A stretch of DNA of 39,481 bases, taken from an uncultured Blautia sp. GTDB taxonomy: Bacteria; Bacillota; Clostridia; Lachnospirales; Lachnospiraceae. Both the position numbers and the translations under genes were made by a program. Where the stretch lies: assembly GCA_946629475.1 (NCBI GenBank), contig CAMOXX010000003.1, positions 1 through 39,481 on the forward strand, written 5' to 3'. Positions 26,417-33,996 of this stretch are shown in pieces. Every line of letters starts with the position of its first letter. Position 1 is the stretch's first letter. Under the pieces are notes generated by a model. The model was not told the origin of the DNA, made no database searches, and was given only the letters and a program-made list of their open reading frames with translations.

Positions 26417-27013
26417 TCAGCCGTAGTTTTCATCATAGCCGTAGTCATAGTTCCAGTTGTAATCATAGCTTTCGCCGTATCCGTAGCTTTCGTCGTAGCC
26501 ATAGCTCTCGTCGTAACCGTAGCTCTCGTCGTAACCATAGCTCTCGTCGTAACCGTAGCTCTCATCGTAGCCGTAGCTCTCGTCATAACCGGAGCTTTCA
26601 TCGTAGCCGTAGCTCTCGTCATAACCGGAGCTTTCATCGTAGCTGCTCTCGTCATAGCCGTAGTTTTCGTCAGAAGCAGCAGATTCGGCAGAAGCCTCTT
26701 CCGCATTGTCCGTCACCGGGATTTCCTCCTCATCAGGCATCCGGTTTACCTCGGAAGCTCTGCCGGAATAAGGGTTTTTCCCGTCCGCGGCATCTGCCAG
26801 ATACTGGTTTACCATGGTAATCCCGTCCTTCGCGGTGGTCGCCGCCGGGTATTTCACAACCGGCGCCGGTGTCGGCGAGGGCGCCGGAGTTATGGTAAGC
26901 TTAACGACCTCGGTCGCGTATTTATCCACTTCAGCGCCTTTTCCGCATCCGGTAAGGACAGGTGCCGCGAGCAGAATCAGCCCGCCCAGCATACAGTGTA
27001 TCTTTCCTGTCAT
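26417..27013 (-). CDS. Lipoprotein with YGYDES tandem repeats
   Basis: This protein of about 198 residues has a type II signal peptide with lipobox LTGC (Cys about 23). Next come a Pro-rich stretch (TPAPSPTPAPV, about 42-52), a segment including TMVNQYLADAADGKNPYSGR, and a C-terminal low-complexity region with about ten GYDES units, rich in Tyr, Gly, Asp, Glu and Ser and strongly acidic. It should be anchored on the outer membrane face. The frame opens at TTG 27025, but the ATG at 27013 has GAGG six bases upstream and is preferred. It lies between lepA and hemW and its stop nearly touches the hemW start. I recognise no family. The tail could be a flexible wall-spanning spacer or a cation-binding segment. 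Confidence 0.85.
   Translation of the reverse strand: MTGKIHCMLGGLILLAAPVLTGCGKGAEVDKYATEVVKLTITPAPSPTPAPVVKYPAATTAKDGITMVNQYLADAADGKNPYSGRASEVNRMPDEEEIPVTDNAEEASAESAASDENYGYDESSYDESSGYDESYGYDESSGYDESYGYDESYGYDESYGYDESYGYDESYGYDESYGYGESYDYNWNYDYGYDENYG
26467..26670. repeat. 18-bp tandem repeats coding for GYDES units
   Basis: An 18-base unit, with plus-strand copies such as TAGCTCTCGTCGTAACCG, recurs with small changes, at times split into 15- or 18-base steps. The period is a multiple of three, so every frame stays open, which creates long false reading frames on both strands. The near-identity of central units suggests expansion and contraction by slippage. Confidence 0.85.
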
Positions 27014-27058
27014 TCCATTCCTCAATTATATGATTGATTACAGTGCCAAAATACCCCT

Positions 27059-28867
27059 TTAATTTTCATCCAGCTTCAGCACGCTCATGAAGGCTTTCTG
27101 GGGGATTTCCACATTCCCGATCTGGCGCATCCTCTTCTTGCCTTCCTTCTGCTTTTCCAGCAGCTTCTTTTTACGGGTAATGTCACCGCCGTAGCATTTT
27201 GCAAGAACATCCTTCCGCATGGCCTTTACGGTCTCCCTGGCGATGATTTTGCTGCCGATGGCGGCCTGGATCGGGATCTCGAACAACTGTCTCGGAATCT
27301 CCTCTTTCAGCTTTTCGCACATTTTCCTTCCGCGCTCATAGGCGGTTCCGCCATGAACGATAAAGGAGAGCGCGTCCACCTCTTCCTTATTGACCAGAAT
27401 ATCCAGCTTCACAAGCTCGCTTCGCTCATAGCCCGAGAGCTCATAGTCGAGGGATGCGTATCCGCGCGATCTCGATTTCAGCGCGTCAAAGAAATCATAG
27501 ATAATCTCATTCAGGGGAAGCCTGTAGCGCAGCAGCGCACGGGTCTCCTCCATGTACTCCATCCCCACGTACTGGCCCCGCCGCTCCTGGCAGAGGTCCA
27601 TGATCGGGCCGATAAACTCCGTCGTTACCATGATCTCGGCGTCAACGATCGGCTCCTCCATATATTCGATCTCAGATGGATCCGGCAGATTGGTCGGATT
27701 GGTCAGATCCATCACCTCTCCGTTCGTCTTGTGCACCTTATAGATAACACTCGGAGCTGTAGTCACCAGATCCAGATTATATTCCCTTTCAAGGCGCTCC
27801 TCTATGATTTCCAGATGCAGGAGGCCAAGAAAACCGCACCGGAATCCGAATCCCAGCGCCACCGATGTCTCCGGCTCGTAAAACAGCGAGGCATCATTGA
27901 GCTGCAGTTTTTCCAGCGCGTCCCGGAGGTCACCGTATCTCGCTCCATCCGCAGGATACAGCCCGCAGTAAACCATAGGATTCACCTTTTTATAGCCGGG
28001 AAGGGCTTCTGCGCACGGGTTCAGCCGGTTGGTCACCGTGTCACCCACACGGGTATCCCGGACATTCTTGATGCTCGCCGTGAGGTATCCGACCATTCCG
28101 GCGGACAGCTCGTCACAGGGAATAAACTGACCCGCGCCGAAATATCCCACTTCAACGACTTCTGTTGTGAATCCCGTCGCCATCATTCTGATCGGCGTTC
28201 CTTTCCGGACCGTTCCGTCCATGATCCGGCAGAAAACGATCACTCCCTTGTAGGAGTCATAGACAGAGTCAAAGATCAGAGCTTTCAGAGGCGCTTCCGG
28301 GTCTCCCTTCGGAGCCGGAATCTTTGTGACGATCTGCTCCAGGACCTCTTCCACATTCTGGCCTGTCTTCGCGGAGATCAGCGGGGCATCCTCGGCTTCC
28401 AGGCCGATTACATCCTCGATTTCACTGATCACCCGGTCCGGCTGCGCGCTCGGCAGATCAATCTTATTGATGACGGGAAGCACATCCAGATCGTGGTCCA
28501 GAGCCAGGTACACATTGGCCAGAGTCTGGGCCTCGATCCCCTGCGCGGCATCCACCACAAGGATTGCCCCGTCGCAGGCCGCAAGGCTCCGGGATACTTC
28601 ATAGTTGAAATCCACATGTCCGGGTGTATCAATCAGGTTGAAAATATACTCTTCTCCGTCCTTCGCCTTATAGACGATGCGGCAGGCCTGGGATTTGATC
28701 GTGATTCCTCTCTCCCGCTCCAGTTCCATATTGTCGAGGATCTGCGCCTGCATCTCCCGCTCTGTCAGGAGCCCCGTCTTTTCGATGATGCGGTCCGCGA
28801 GGGTGGATTTGCCATGGTCAATATGTGCGATAATACAGAAGTTTCGGATTTTGCTCTGGTCTGTCAT
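27059..28867 (-). CDS. lepA: Elongation factor 4 (LepA)
   Basis: This 602-residue translational GTPase has G1 AHIDHGKST (about 14-22), G3 DTPGHVDF, G4 NKIDLP and the LepA-type C-terminal domain with KCYGGDITRKKKLLEKQKEGKKRM, split by species-typical basic residues. EF4 acts on the ribosome, promoting back-translocation or easing stalled elongation and initiation. Its length equals that of E. coli LepA within a few residues. The ATG follows GAAGGAA. The lipoprotein and hemW genes follow downstream with a 45-base gap; lepA next to hemW is a common arrangement in Firmicutes. Confidence 0.97.
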   Translation of the reverse strand: MTDQSKIRNFCIIAHIDHGKSTLADRIIEKTGLLTEREMQAQILDNMELERERGITIKSQACRIVYKAKDGEEYIFNLIDTPGHVDFNYEVSRSLAACDGAILVVDAAQGIEAQTLANVYLALDHDLDVLPVINKIDLPSAQPDRVISEIEDVIGLEAEDAPLISAKTGQNVEEVLEQIVTKIPAPKGDPEAPLKALIFDSVYDSYKGVIVFCRIMDGTVRKGTPIRMMATGFTTEVVEVGYFGAGQFIPCDELSAGMVGYLTASIKNVRDTRVGDTVTNRLNPCAEALPGYKKVNPMVYCGLYPADGARYGDLRDALEKLQLNDASLFYEPETSVALGFGFRCGFLGLLHLEIIEERLEREYNLDLVTTAPSVIYKVHKTNGEVMDLTNPTNLPDPSEIEYMEEPIVDAEIMVTTEFIGPIMDLCQERRGQYVGMEYMEETRALLRYRLPLNEIIYDFFDALKSRSRGYASLDYELSGYERSELVKLDILVNKEEVDALSFIVHGGTAYERGRKMCEKLKEEIPRQLFEIPIQAAIGSKIIARETVKAMRKDVLAKCYGGDITRKKKLLEKQKEGKKRMRQIGNVEIPQKAFMSVLKLDEN

Positions 28868-28926
28868 TTTTTATGTTCCTTCTATTTAATCTTCAGTGCA
28901 GCGCATCTTCGCCGGTCCGGAACCCG

Positions 28927-29262
28927 TTACAGCCGGTAAATCAGGATCCCTGTGATGATCAGAAGATTCCCGATCAGTTTCCGCCGGGTGATTTTTTCAT
29001 GCAGAAACACAACCGACATGATAAAAATCCAGACATATGCCAGCGTCTCAATCACGGCGCCGTATTTCATGTCCACTTTTGTGTACGCGTAGGTATTGCA
29101 GAGCAGCACGGTGCCGAACAGAATGTAAGCGACAATCACTTTCCAGTTCAGATATTCTTTGAGAAAGCTCTCATGCTTTTCATCGGCGCTCTGTTTTAAA
29201 AGCAGCTGTGAAATGGCAGTCAGGAACGTACCCGCCACCATAAGATAGATCAAATTACTCAT
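28927..29262 (-). CDS. Small EamA/SMR-like membrane transporter, subunit 2
   Basis: This 111-residue protein has four predicted membrane helices. It resembles one half of an EamA protein: LMVAGTFLTAISQLLLKQSA at the start and a C-terminal VFLHEKITRRKLIGNLLIITGILI, the hallmark of small multidrug resistance-like and EamA-half proteins. Its ATG overlaps the stop of the companion gene by 8 bases (ATGAGTAA). The two probably form a heterodimer, as in ArnE/ArnF or paired SMR systems. Substrates could be lipid-linked sugars or small cations; the sequence does not decide. Confidence 0.8.
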   Translation of the reverse strand: MSNLIYLMVAGTFLTAISQLLLKQSADEKHESFLKEYLNWKVIVAYILFGTVLLCNTYAYTKVDMKYGAVIETLAYVWIFIMSVVFLHEKITRRKLIGNLLIITGILIYRL

Positions 29263-29605
29263 CGCCTGTCACCACCAGTACGCCGACCGCCACGATCAGC
29301 ATTCCCAGAATATTTTTCCATGTAAGGGTTTCTTTAAAGATGATCACCGCCCAGATCTGCGACCAGATCAGATAGACGCTCCTGTGCGCGTAGGCGGTGG
29401 AAAGCTGGAATTTTTTGATCACCATCTGCCAGCAGATGGCATACACCCCGCAGTTAAGCACCATCAGTGCCAGAAAGACATAGAGAAGAGGTGCCGTGAG
29501 GCCGCCCCGGTTGTACTGTACCGAAGCTGCCTTGGAAAACACGCTCGTCAGAGAAAACAGCAGAATATTCAGGTGAAGCTGTATATACTTGCCTGCATTT
29601 TTCAC
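29255..29605 (-). CDS. Small EamA/SMR-like membrane transporter, subunit 1
   Basis: This 116-residue protein has about four membrane helices and ends with IIFKETLTWKNILGMLIVAVGVLVV, the typical last-helix pair of EamA-half and SMR proteins. The start is GTG with AGGAGG eight bases upstream. An out-of-frame ATG AAG TGA lies just before it and might slightly affect initiation. It overlaps its companion gene, so an obligate heterodimer is likely. A Lys-Phe-Gln-Leu-Ser-Thr-Ala-Tyr segment (about 69-76) lies between helices 2 and 3. Function is unassigned. Confidence 0.8.
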   Translation of the reverse strand: MKNAGKYIQLHLNILLFSLTSVFSKAASVQYNRGGLTAPLLYVFLALMVLNCGVYAICWQMVIKKFQLSTAYAHRSVYLIWSQIWAVIIFKETLTWKNILGMLIVAVGVLVVTGDE

Positions 29606-29674
29606 TTCATATACCTCCTAATAAAAAAAGCACCACCCCCGGCATTCACATGAAGCCAGAAACGGTACTTTCAG

Positions 29675-29747
29675 TGCGTCTTCAGGGGTTCGAACCCTGG
29701 ACACCCTGATTAAGAGTCAGGTGCTCTGCCAGCTGAGCTAAAGACGC
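29675..29747 (-). tRNA. tRNA-Lys(CUU)
   Basis: On the minus strand the acceptor stem GCGTCTT pairs fully with AAGACGC. The D arm is GCTC..GAGC. The anticodon stem CCTGA/TCAGG encloses loop CTCTTAA, giving anticodon CTT, which reads AAG (Lys). The T arm is CAGGG-TTCGAAC-CCCTG. The discriminator is A, and CCA is not encoded. All stems are fully paired. Confidence 0.97.
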
Positions 29748-29766
29748 ATCTCTTAACGCAAGTGCT

Positions 29767-29795
29767 ATTATATAAAAAGCGCTTATAAAAGTCAA
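29767..29795 (-). promoter_or_regulatory. Promoter of the tRNA-Lys gene
   Basis: TTGACT (29795-29790) and TATAAT (29772-29767) are separated by 17 bases on the minus strand. The predicted start lies about 13 bases before the tRNA 5' end. This is the best sigma-A promoter match in the window. It shows that the tRNA is transcribed on its own rather than only by read-through from the patatin gene. Confidence 0.88.
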
Positions 29796-29814
29796 GAGGG
29801 ATTTTAAAATTTTT

Positions 29815-30678
29815 TTAACTATTTTTCGGAGCTGTTTTTTCCTCCGCGAGATAAGCCCGGATGGCCTTACCATCCCTGCGGCCCTCCTCGTACATCATCC
29901 AGATGGATTCTTTACTCCTGGTCAGTGTCTTCATACTTCCTATGCTCTTCGGGGCAATGATCAGGACCCGCCCTTCTTTTTCATACTGCTTCGCGATCTC
30001 CAGGCTGCGGTTGTAATAGCTCGCGCGCCGGTAAAGCGCTCTTGCGGTATTCGGCCATCTGCGGAACAGGCCTCTCGCGATCCGGATATCATTCCCGGGC
30101 TTCCGGTAATTGTCCCTGGGGCGGGTCAGAACCAGCACGATCTTATCATACCCTTCCGCCAGCGCGTGCCGGATGGGGATCGGGTCGGAAAGTCCTCCGT
30201 CAAAATAGGGAATTCCGTCAATCTTATAAGGCCTGTCAATCGCCGGCACGCAGGAAGAAGCCTTGATGACTCCGTAGTCATCCTGCTTCATATCGTCCAG
30301 CGTAAAGTAGCGGGGTCTTCCCGTCTCCGCATTGGTCGCCACCACATAGAACGTTTTTCCGGAGGATATCACCCGGTCGAAATCCAGCGGGTATTCTCCG
30401 TCCGAGTTGCTGAGCGCCCCGTAGATATAGTCAAGTCCAAGGTAGGAGCCGGTTCTGAAAAAATTGCCCCAGCTCATATATTCTTTCCGGAACGCGTATT
30501 CCGTGTAGAACTTCAGGTTGCGTTCCTTCTGTCCCGCAAGAAAGCTCACACAGTTCGCGGCTCCTGCGGAAACACCGTAGCAGGTATCGAACTCCGTCCC
30601 TTCCTCCATACAGGTATCAAAAACACCCGCGCCGTAGATGCCGCGGAGCCCTCCTCCTACATCAATCACACAATTCAT
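29815..30678 (-). CDS. Patatin-like phospholipase
   Basis: This 287-residue protein has the patatin catalytic dyad. GVSAG (Ser37) is the nucleophile elbow, GGGLRG (8-13) is the oxyanion loop, and DGG in YFDGGLSDPIP (about 160) supplies the Asp. It resembles the bacterial RssA/YjjU group, esterases acting on lipids at the inner face of the membrane. No signal peptide is visible. AAAGGAGG precedes the ATG. It follows the membrane glycerophosphodiesterase gene by 23 bases. Together they could strip acyl chains and then split the glycerophosphodiester head group, a phospholipid-turnover pair. That partnership is inferred. Confidence 0.9.
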   Translation of the reverse strand: MNCVIDVGGGLRGIYGAGVFDTCMEEGTEFDTCYGVSAGAANCVSFLAGQKERNLKFYTEYAFRKEYMSWGNFFRTGSYLGLDYIYGALSNSDGEYPLDFDRVISSGKTFYVVATNAETGRPRYFTLDDMKQDDYGVIKASSCVPAIDRPYKIDGIPYFDGGLSDPIPIRHALAEGYDKIVLVLTRPRDNYRKPGNDIRIARGLFRRWPNTARALYRRASYYNRSLEIAKQYEKEGRVLIIAPKSIGSMKTLTRSKESIWMMYEEGRRDGKAIRAYLAEEKTAPKNS

Positions 30679-30701
30679 ACCAGTATTCCCTCCTTTTGGG
30701 T

Positions 30702-32615
30702 CTATCCTCCGAAGCGGAAGCTTCCGAGGCGGATTTTGCGGTTCAGGTACTGGATCAGTCCGTTGACCGTGTCACTGGCCATCTCCTGGGCAATGCAGCG
30801 CTGTGCCAGGGCCACATTATCTGTAATGATATTGTCGACCTTGCGGTCGATCATCAGGTTGATGGAATCCCTGCTGTTCACCGTCCAGGCATAGATCTGC
30901 TTGCCTGCATTGTGTACCCTTCGGACCAGGCTCTGGGTAATGCTGCTCTGCTTCACACTGAAATGGTCCGCATAAATGAGCCGGTTTACATTTCCATAGG
31001 CAAATGCCGTGACATAGACCGTGGTAATTGTTTCGTCCAGCTGCTTCACCTTCGAGATGGACTGATACTGCTGTGATGTCACCACGCACCGATCCGTAAA
31101 CTCTTTCTCGTGCAGCAGCTCAACCAGGGCCTCCTCCAGCCCCTCTTCCTGTTCTGACGGCTTGATTTCAATGTTCAGACGGATTCCTGTCTCCTTCGCA
31201 AAGTCAATCACTTCTGACAGGAGCGGGATTCTTTCCCCCGCAAACTCCTCCCCAAGGAAGCTGCCGGCATCCAGTTTCATGATCTCATCATAGGTCAGAT
31301 CCCAGGCCATCGCCCTTACGCCGGTCGTTCTGAAAAAGGAGTTGTCATGCATGGTAAAAATCTGTCCGTCGCGTGAAAGATGGACATCCAGCTCGATCCA
31401 GTCCGCTCCCGCATCGAACGCGCCTTGAAAGGCCGCCATGGTGTTTTCAGGAAACTGCTTGGACGCCCCGCGGTGGGCAGTGACTTCCATCGTCTTTAAG
31501 AATTCAATGCTCCTGTTCATCTCCCCCCGGTGCACCTGGTACACATAGAAGGTACAGGCACTCACCGCTGCGAGGAACAAAAGACTCTGCAGGACACCGA
31601 ATGCCCTCCGGTGCTTCTCCCGAAACCGGTCCTCCCGCGCCGAGTGGTGAAAATTCTTTCGGTCATGCACCTCTCTGATGGTTGTCTCAGGCTCCTTCTT
31701 CATGGTCTTGTGATTATAAAAAAGAAGGCTGATCATCAGACAGGTGACCGGCGGCCCCAGCACGGTAAAGAGAACCAGCAGGACCACAAGAACAATCTTT
31801 ACGATCGAGAACAGAATCTGGGACAGCAGAAACAGTCGGGAGAAAAACCGCCCGATCAGAACCGCGGAGAGTATGCCGAGCGCAAGCATAAGCATGTACA
31901 GGACATACAGAAAAAGCTGGGCCGCCAGTGCGGAAAGCAGATCCCGGATCCGGCTTCCCTTTCCGAGATTCACACTCTTCCGGACTGCGGTTTTTCCGTC
32001 CGCATTCTCAAGCGTATAATACCAGAACGTGTACATCAGTCTTCCGTATGGGATCGAAAGAGCCAGTATCACAGAGATCACGCCAGCGTAAAGGCTTCCG
32101 TTCTTCATGCTGATCATGATCATGTTCGGCATCGAATAGGAGGACATAATCTCCGGGATCTGCCCCACACTGAAAAACGGGAGCATCAGGTACACGATAA
32201 AGATCAGCCTCCTGTTCCCCCTGCGGAAAAGGCCGGCCACATTCCGGACCGCAAAACGGATCGTATCCAGGATATCCGTCCGCCGCCCCGACCGTGAGCA
32301 GTGCACCATATAGATGACCGCGCTCATATCAACCAGGGTATAAAACCCGATAAAAGCAAGAATTATCAACAGGATCAGAAGAATCAGCGGATGCCGGAGA
32401 GACTTCTTCAGATTTTCCAGTGTCAGGTAGTGATATCCCGCTGCACTCATTGTCAGGTCGAACGCGCCGTACAGCAGCGGGACAAAGAGCGTAACACCCA
32501 GCAGCTTGTAGAGGATTTCAAACCACCAGAACATCCGCCCGTTCACGGTCAGAAGATGCGCCGCCTTCCCGGTCCGCGAATTCCGGAACCGGGATCGCCT
32601 GTCACTCCTGTTCAA
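30702..32615 (-). CDS. Membrane-anchored glycerophosphodiester phosphodiesterase
   Basis: This protein of up to 637 residues has an N-terminal membrane domain of about 350 residues with seven or eight helices, of the type often found fused to GDPD enzymes in Firmicutes. Another helix lies near 345. The GDPD TIM-barrel domain begins at TAHRGASKQFPENT (about 382) and has ELDVHLSRDG (metal-binding Glu and Asp), MHD and LNIEIKPS. It cleaves glycerophosphodiesters to glycerol-3-phosphate and an alcohol, probably outside the membrane. The start is uncertain: the open frame begins at TTG inside the end of the small upstream gene without a good ribosome binding site, and a GTG or ATG near residues 24-28 is possible. 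Confidence 0.9.
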   Translation of the reverse strand: MNRSDRRSRFRNSRTGKAAHLLTVNGRMFWWFEILYKLLGVTLFVPLLYGAFDLTMSAAGYHYLTLENLKKSLRHPLILLILLIILAFIGFYTLVDMSAVIYMVHCSRSGRRTDILDTIRFAVRNVAGLFRRGNRRLIFIVYLMLPFFSVGQIPEIMSSYSMPNMIMISMKNGSLYAGVISVILALSIPYGRLMYTFWYYTLENADGKTAVRKSVNLGKGSRIRDLLSALAAQLFLYVLYMLMLALGILSAVLIGRFFSRLFLLSQILFSIVKIVLVVLLVLFTVLGPPVTCLMISLLFYNHKTMKKEPETTIREVHDRKNFHHSAREDRFREKHRRAFGVLQSLLFLAAVSACTFYVYQVHRGEMNRSIEFLKTMEVTAHRGASKQFPENTMAAFQGAFDAGADWIELDVHLSRDGQIFTMHDNSFFRTTGVRAMAWDLTYDEIMKLDAGSFLGEEFAGERIPLLSEVIDFAKETGIRLNIEIKPSEQEEGLEEALVELLHEKEFTDRCVVTSQQYQSISKVKQLDETITTVYVTAFAYGNVNRLIYADHFSVKQSSITQSLVRRVHNAGKQIYAWTVNSRDSINLMIDRKVDNIITDNVALAQRCIAQEMASDTVNGLIQYLNRKIRLGSFRFGG

Positions 32616-32889
32616 GTTCCGTCAGGAACAGTTCATAATAATCATCCTCGCCCTGCAGCATCGGAGAATTCTCGCCTCCCCCGTTTGTGCTTCGCTTCAT
32701 CGACGCATAGCTGTCCTCTCCACAGGCGATCAGATCCATCTCATACAGAGGAAACCCCTCCTCCGTACTGATCCGGCAGAATGTCGAAACCGGATTTTCG
32801 TGTTTTTTTGTCCCCAGCAGCTTTTCCTTCAGGGCAGGATTGCAGCGTGCTTTCTTTTTCAAACCGTCCAGTGCTTCCCATACTTCCAT
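32602..32889 (-). CDS. Small uncharacterised acidic protein with GGGEN motif
   Basis: This 95-residue protein has a helical N-terminal half with KKKARCNPALKEKLLGTKK, then an EEGFPLYEMDLIACGED segment, then RSTNGGGENSPML followed by acidic GEDDYYELF. I recall similar small proteins in Lachnospiraceae but know no function. The N-terminal pattern is loosely like Nif11-type leader domains (helix, turn, Gly-Phe/Tyr, helix), and the GGGEN tail would be the core side. No modifying enzyme is nearby, so a leader-peptide role is weakly supported. Its stop overlaps the start of the phosphodiesterase frame, so the two may be co-translated. Confidence 0.7.
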   Translation of the reverse strand: MEVWEALDGLKKKARCNPALKEKLLGTKKHENPVSTFCRISTEEGFPLYEMDLIACGEDSYASMKRSTNGGGENSPMLQGEDDYYELFLTELEQE

Positions 32890-32905
32890 GGTATGTCTCC
32901 TGTCA

Positions 32906-33958
32906 TCATGCTCCGTGATTTACTGTGACGGCTTTTCCGGTCTCTGCCGACTCGAACGCGGCAAAAATCACGCGCATGGCCTTCAGGGACTCAGGTCCGC
33001 TCGAAAGCGGCTCCCTGTGTTCCAGAATGCTCTCCACAAACTCATCGATCACTCCGGTGGATTCACGGTCGCCTCGTGTCTGGTCTGTATTCTTTTTCAG
33101 CTTCTGAAGATTGTAGCGGACCATATCGCCGCCCTTCTTTTCCAGGATCAGCGCGGATTCCTCATCGTCATAGCAGCGGATCACGCCTTCTGTTCCATAG
33201 ATCACCGTGGAATTCTTTTCATTCCCATAGAAAGTCCAGCTGACATGCATGATACCGGTCACGCCGCTGTCGGTCTGCATCAGGCAGAATGCGTTGTCCT
33301 CCACATCGATCGGCCTTCCATCCGGCCATTTTTTATCCAGTGTCGTGATCATCGCCTGGATTTTCGTAACCGGTTCTCCGAGGAGGTAATGCATCAGGTC
33401 GGTTTTATGAATTCCCAGATCCGCCATCACGCCGAACACTGCCTGCTTTTTGTCAAAGAACCAGGTGTTGGGAGTCTGGGTCCAGATCTCGGGCCCTCCG
33501 TGCCCAAACTTCGTCTCAAATGAAAGCAGCTTTCCGATCGCCCCTTTATTGATGAGCTCGTACGCCTTCTGGTGTGCTTTCGCGAATCTCTGGTTATGCC
33601 CGATCATGAGGACCTTCCCGCTCGCCTCAGCGGCCTCAGTCATCGCGATGCAGTCCTCGAGCGTCATCGCCATCGGCTTTTCACACAGTACATGCTTTCC
33701 GGCATTCAGAGCCCGAACCGTGATGTCCTTGTGGAACGCGTTTGCCGTACACACACTCACCGCATCGATATCCAGGGCAAGGAGCTCATCGACCGTATCG
33801 CACACCTTTCCCCCGTACTCCTCCGCCATGGCTTCCGCCCGCGCTCTGTTATTGTCATAGAACGCAATGATCTCGCAGTTCGGGTTTTCCATATACTCCG
33901 GCGCGTGCCGGACTTTTGTGATCATTCCGCAGCCTATAATACCGATTTTCAGTTTCAT
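32906..33958 (-). CDS. Gfo/Idh/MocA family oxidoreductase
   Basis: This 350-residue NAD(P)-dependent sugar dehydrogenase-like protein begins with a Rossmann strand and loop, IGIIGCGMITKVRHAPEY, and has the family's CEKPMAM (Lys about 94). GVMADLGIHKTDLMHYLLG (about 176-195) carries the Asp and His used in catalysis. Members oxidise or reduce sugars, inositols or sugar acids. GGGAGG precedes the ATG. It lies downstream of the sugar ABC importer in the same direction, with a 38-base gap that holds the 19-nt repeat motif. It probably acts on the imported sugar. The substrate is not readable from sequence. Confidence 0.92.
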   Translation of the reverse strand: MKLKIGIIGCGMITKVRHAPEYMENPNCEIIAFYDNNRARAEAMAEEYGGKVCDTVDELLALDIDAVSVCTANAFHKDITVRALNAGKHVLCEKPMAMTLEDCIAMTEAAEASGKVLMIGHNQRFAKAHQKAYELINKGAIGKLLSFETKFGHGGPEIWTQTPNTWFFDKKQAVFGVMADLGIHKTDLMHYLLGEPVTKIQAMITTLDKKWPDGRPIDVEDNAFCLMQTDSGVTGIMHVSWTFYGNEKNSTVIYGTEGVIRCYDDEESALILEKKGGDMVRYNLQKLKKNTDQTRGDRESTGVIDEFVESILEHREPLSSGPESLKAMRVIFAAFESAETGKAVTVNHGA

Positions 33959-33977
33959 CGTATTTTCCTCCCTGTCA

Positions 33978-33996
33978 GGGTTCTGAACAGTTACGT
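33978..33996 (+). repeat. 19-nt intergenic motif, copy 1
   Basis: GGGTTCTGAACAGTTACGT lies between the importer permease stop and the oxidoreductase start. It matches exactly the reverse complement of 39427-39445, next to rhaD. It may be a regulator site or part of a dispersed element. Confidence 0.7.

Noticed and set aside
26467..26670. Regular repeats that could suggest a CRISPR array
   Set aside because: The unit is 18 bases with no spacers, lies inside a coding frame and no cas gene is nearby.
26416..26706. A 97-codon N-terminal extension of HemW rich in Thr, Met and Ala
   Set aside because: It is the lipoprotein repeat read in another frame; an 18-base repeat keeps all frames open. HemW proteins normally begin near the IYIHIPFC segment.
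27013..27058. TATAAT before the lipoprotein gene as a promoter
   Set aside because: It lies so close to the start codon that the transcript would begin in the ribosome binding site, and no -35 is at a normal distance.
29610..29665. T-rich segment GGTGGTGCTTTTTTT after the tRNA as a terminator
   Set aside because: The T run is clear on the minus strand, but I could not find a stable stem directly before it.
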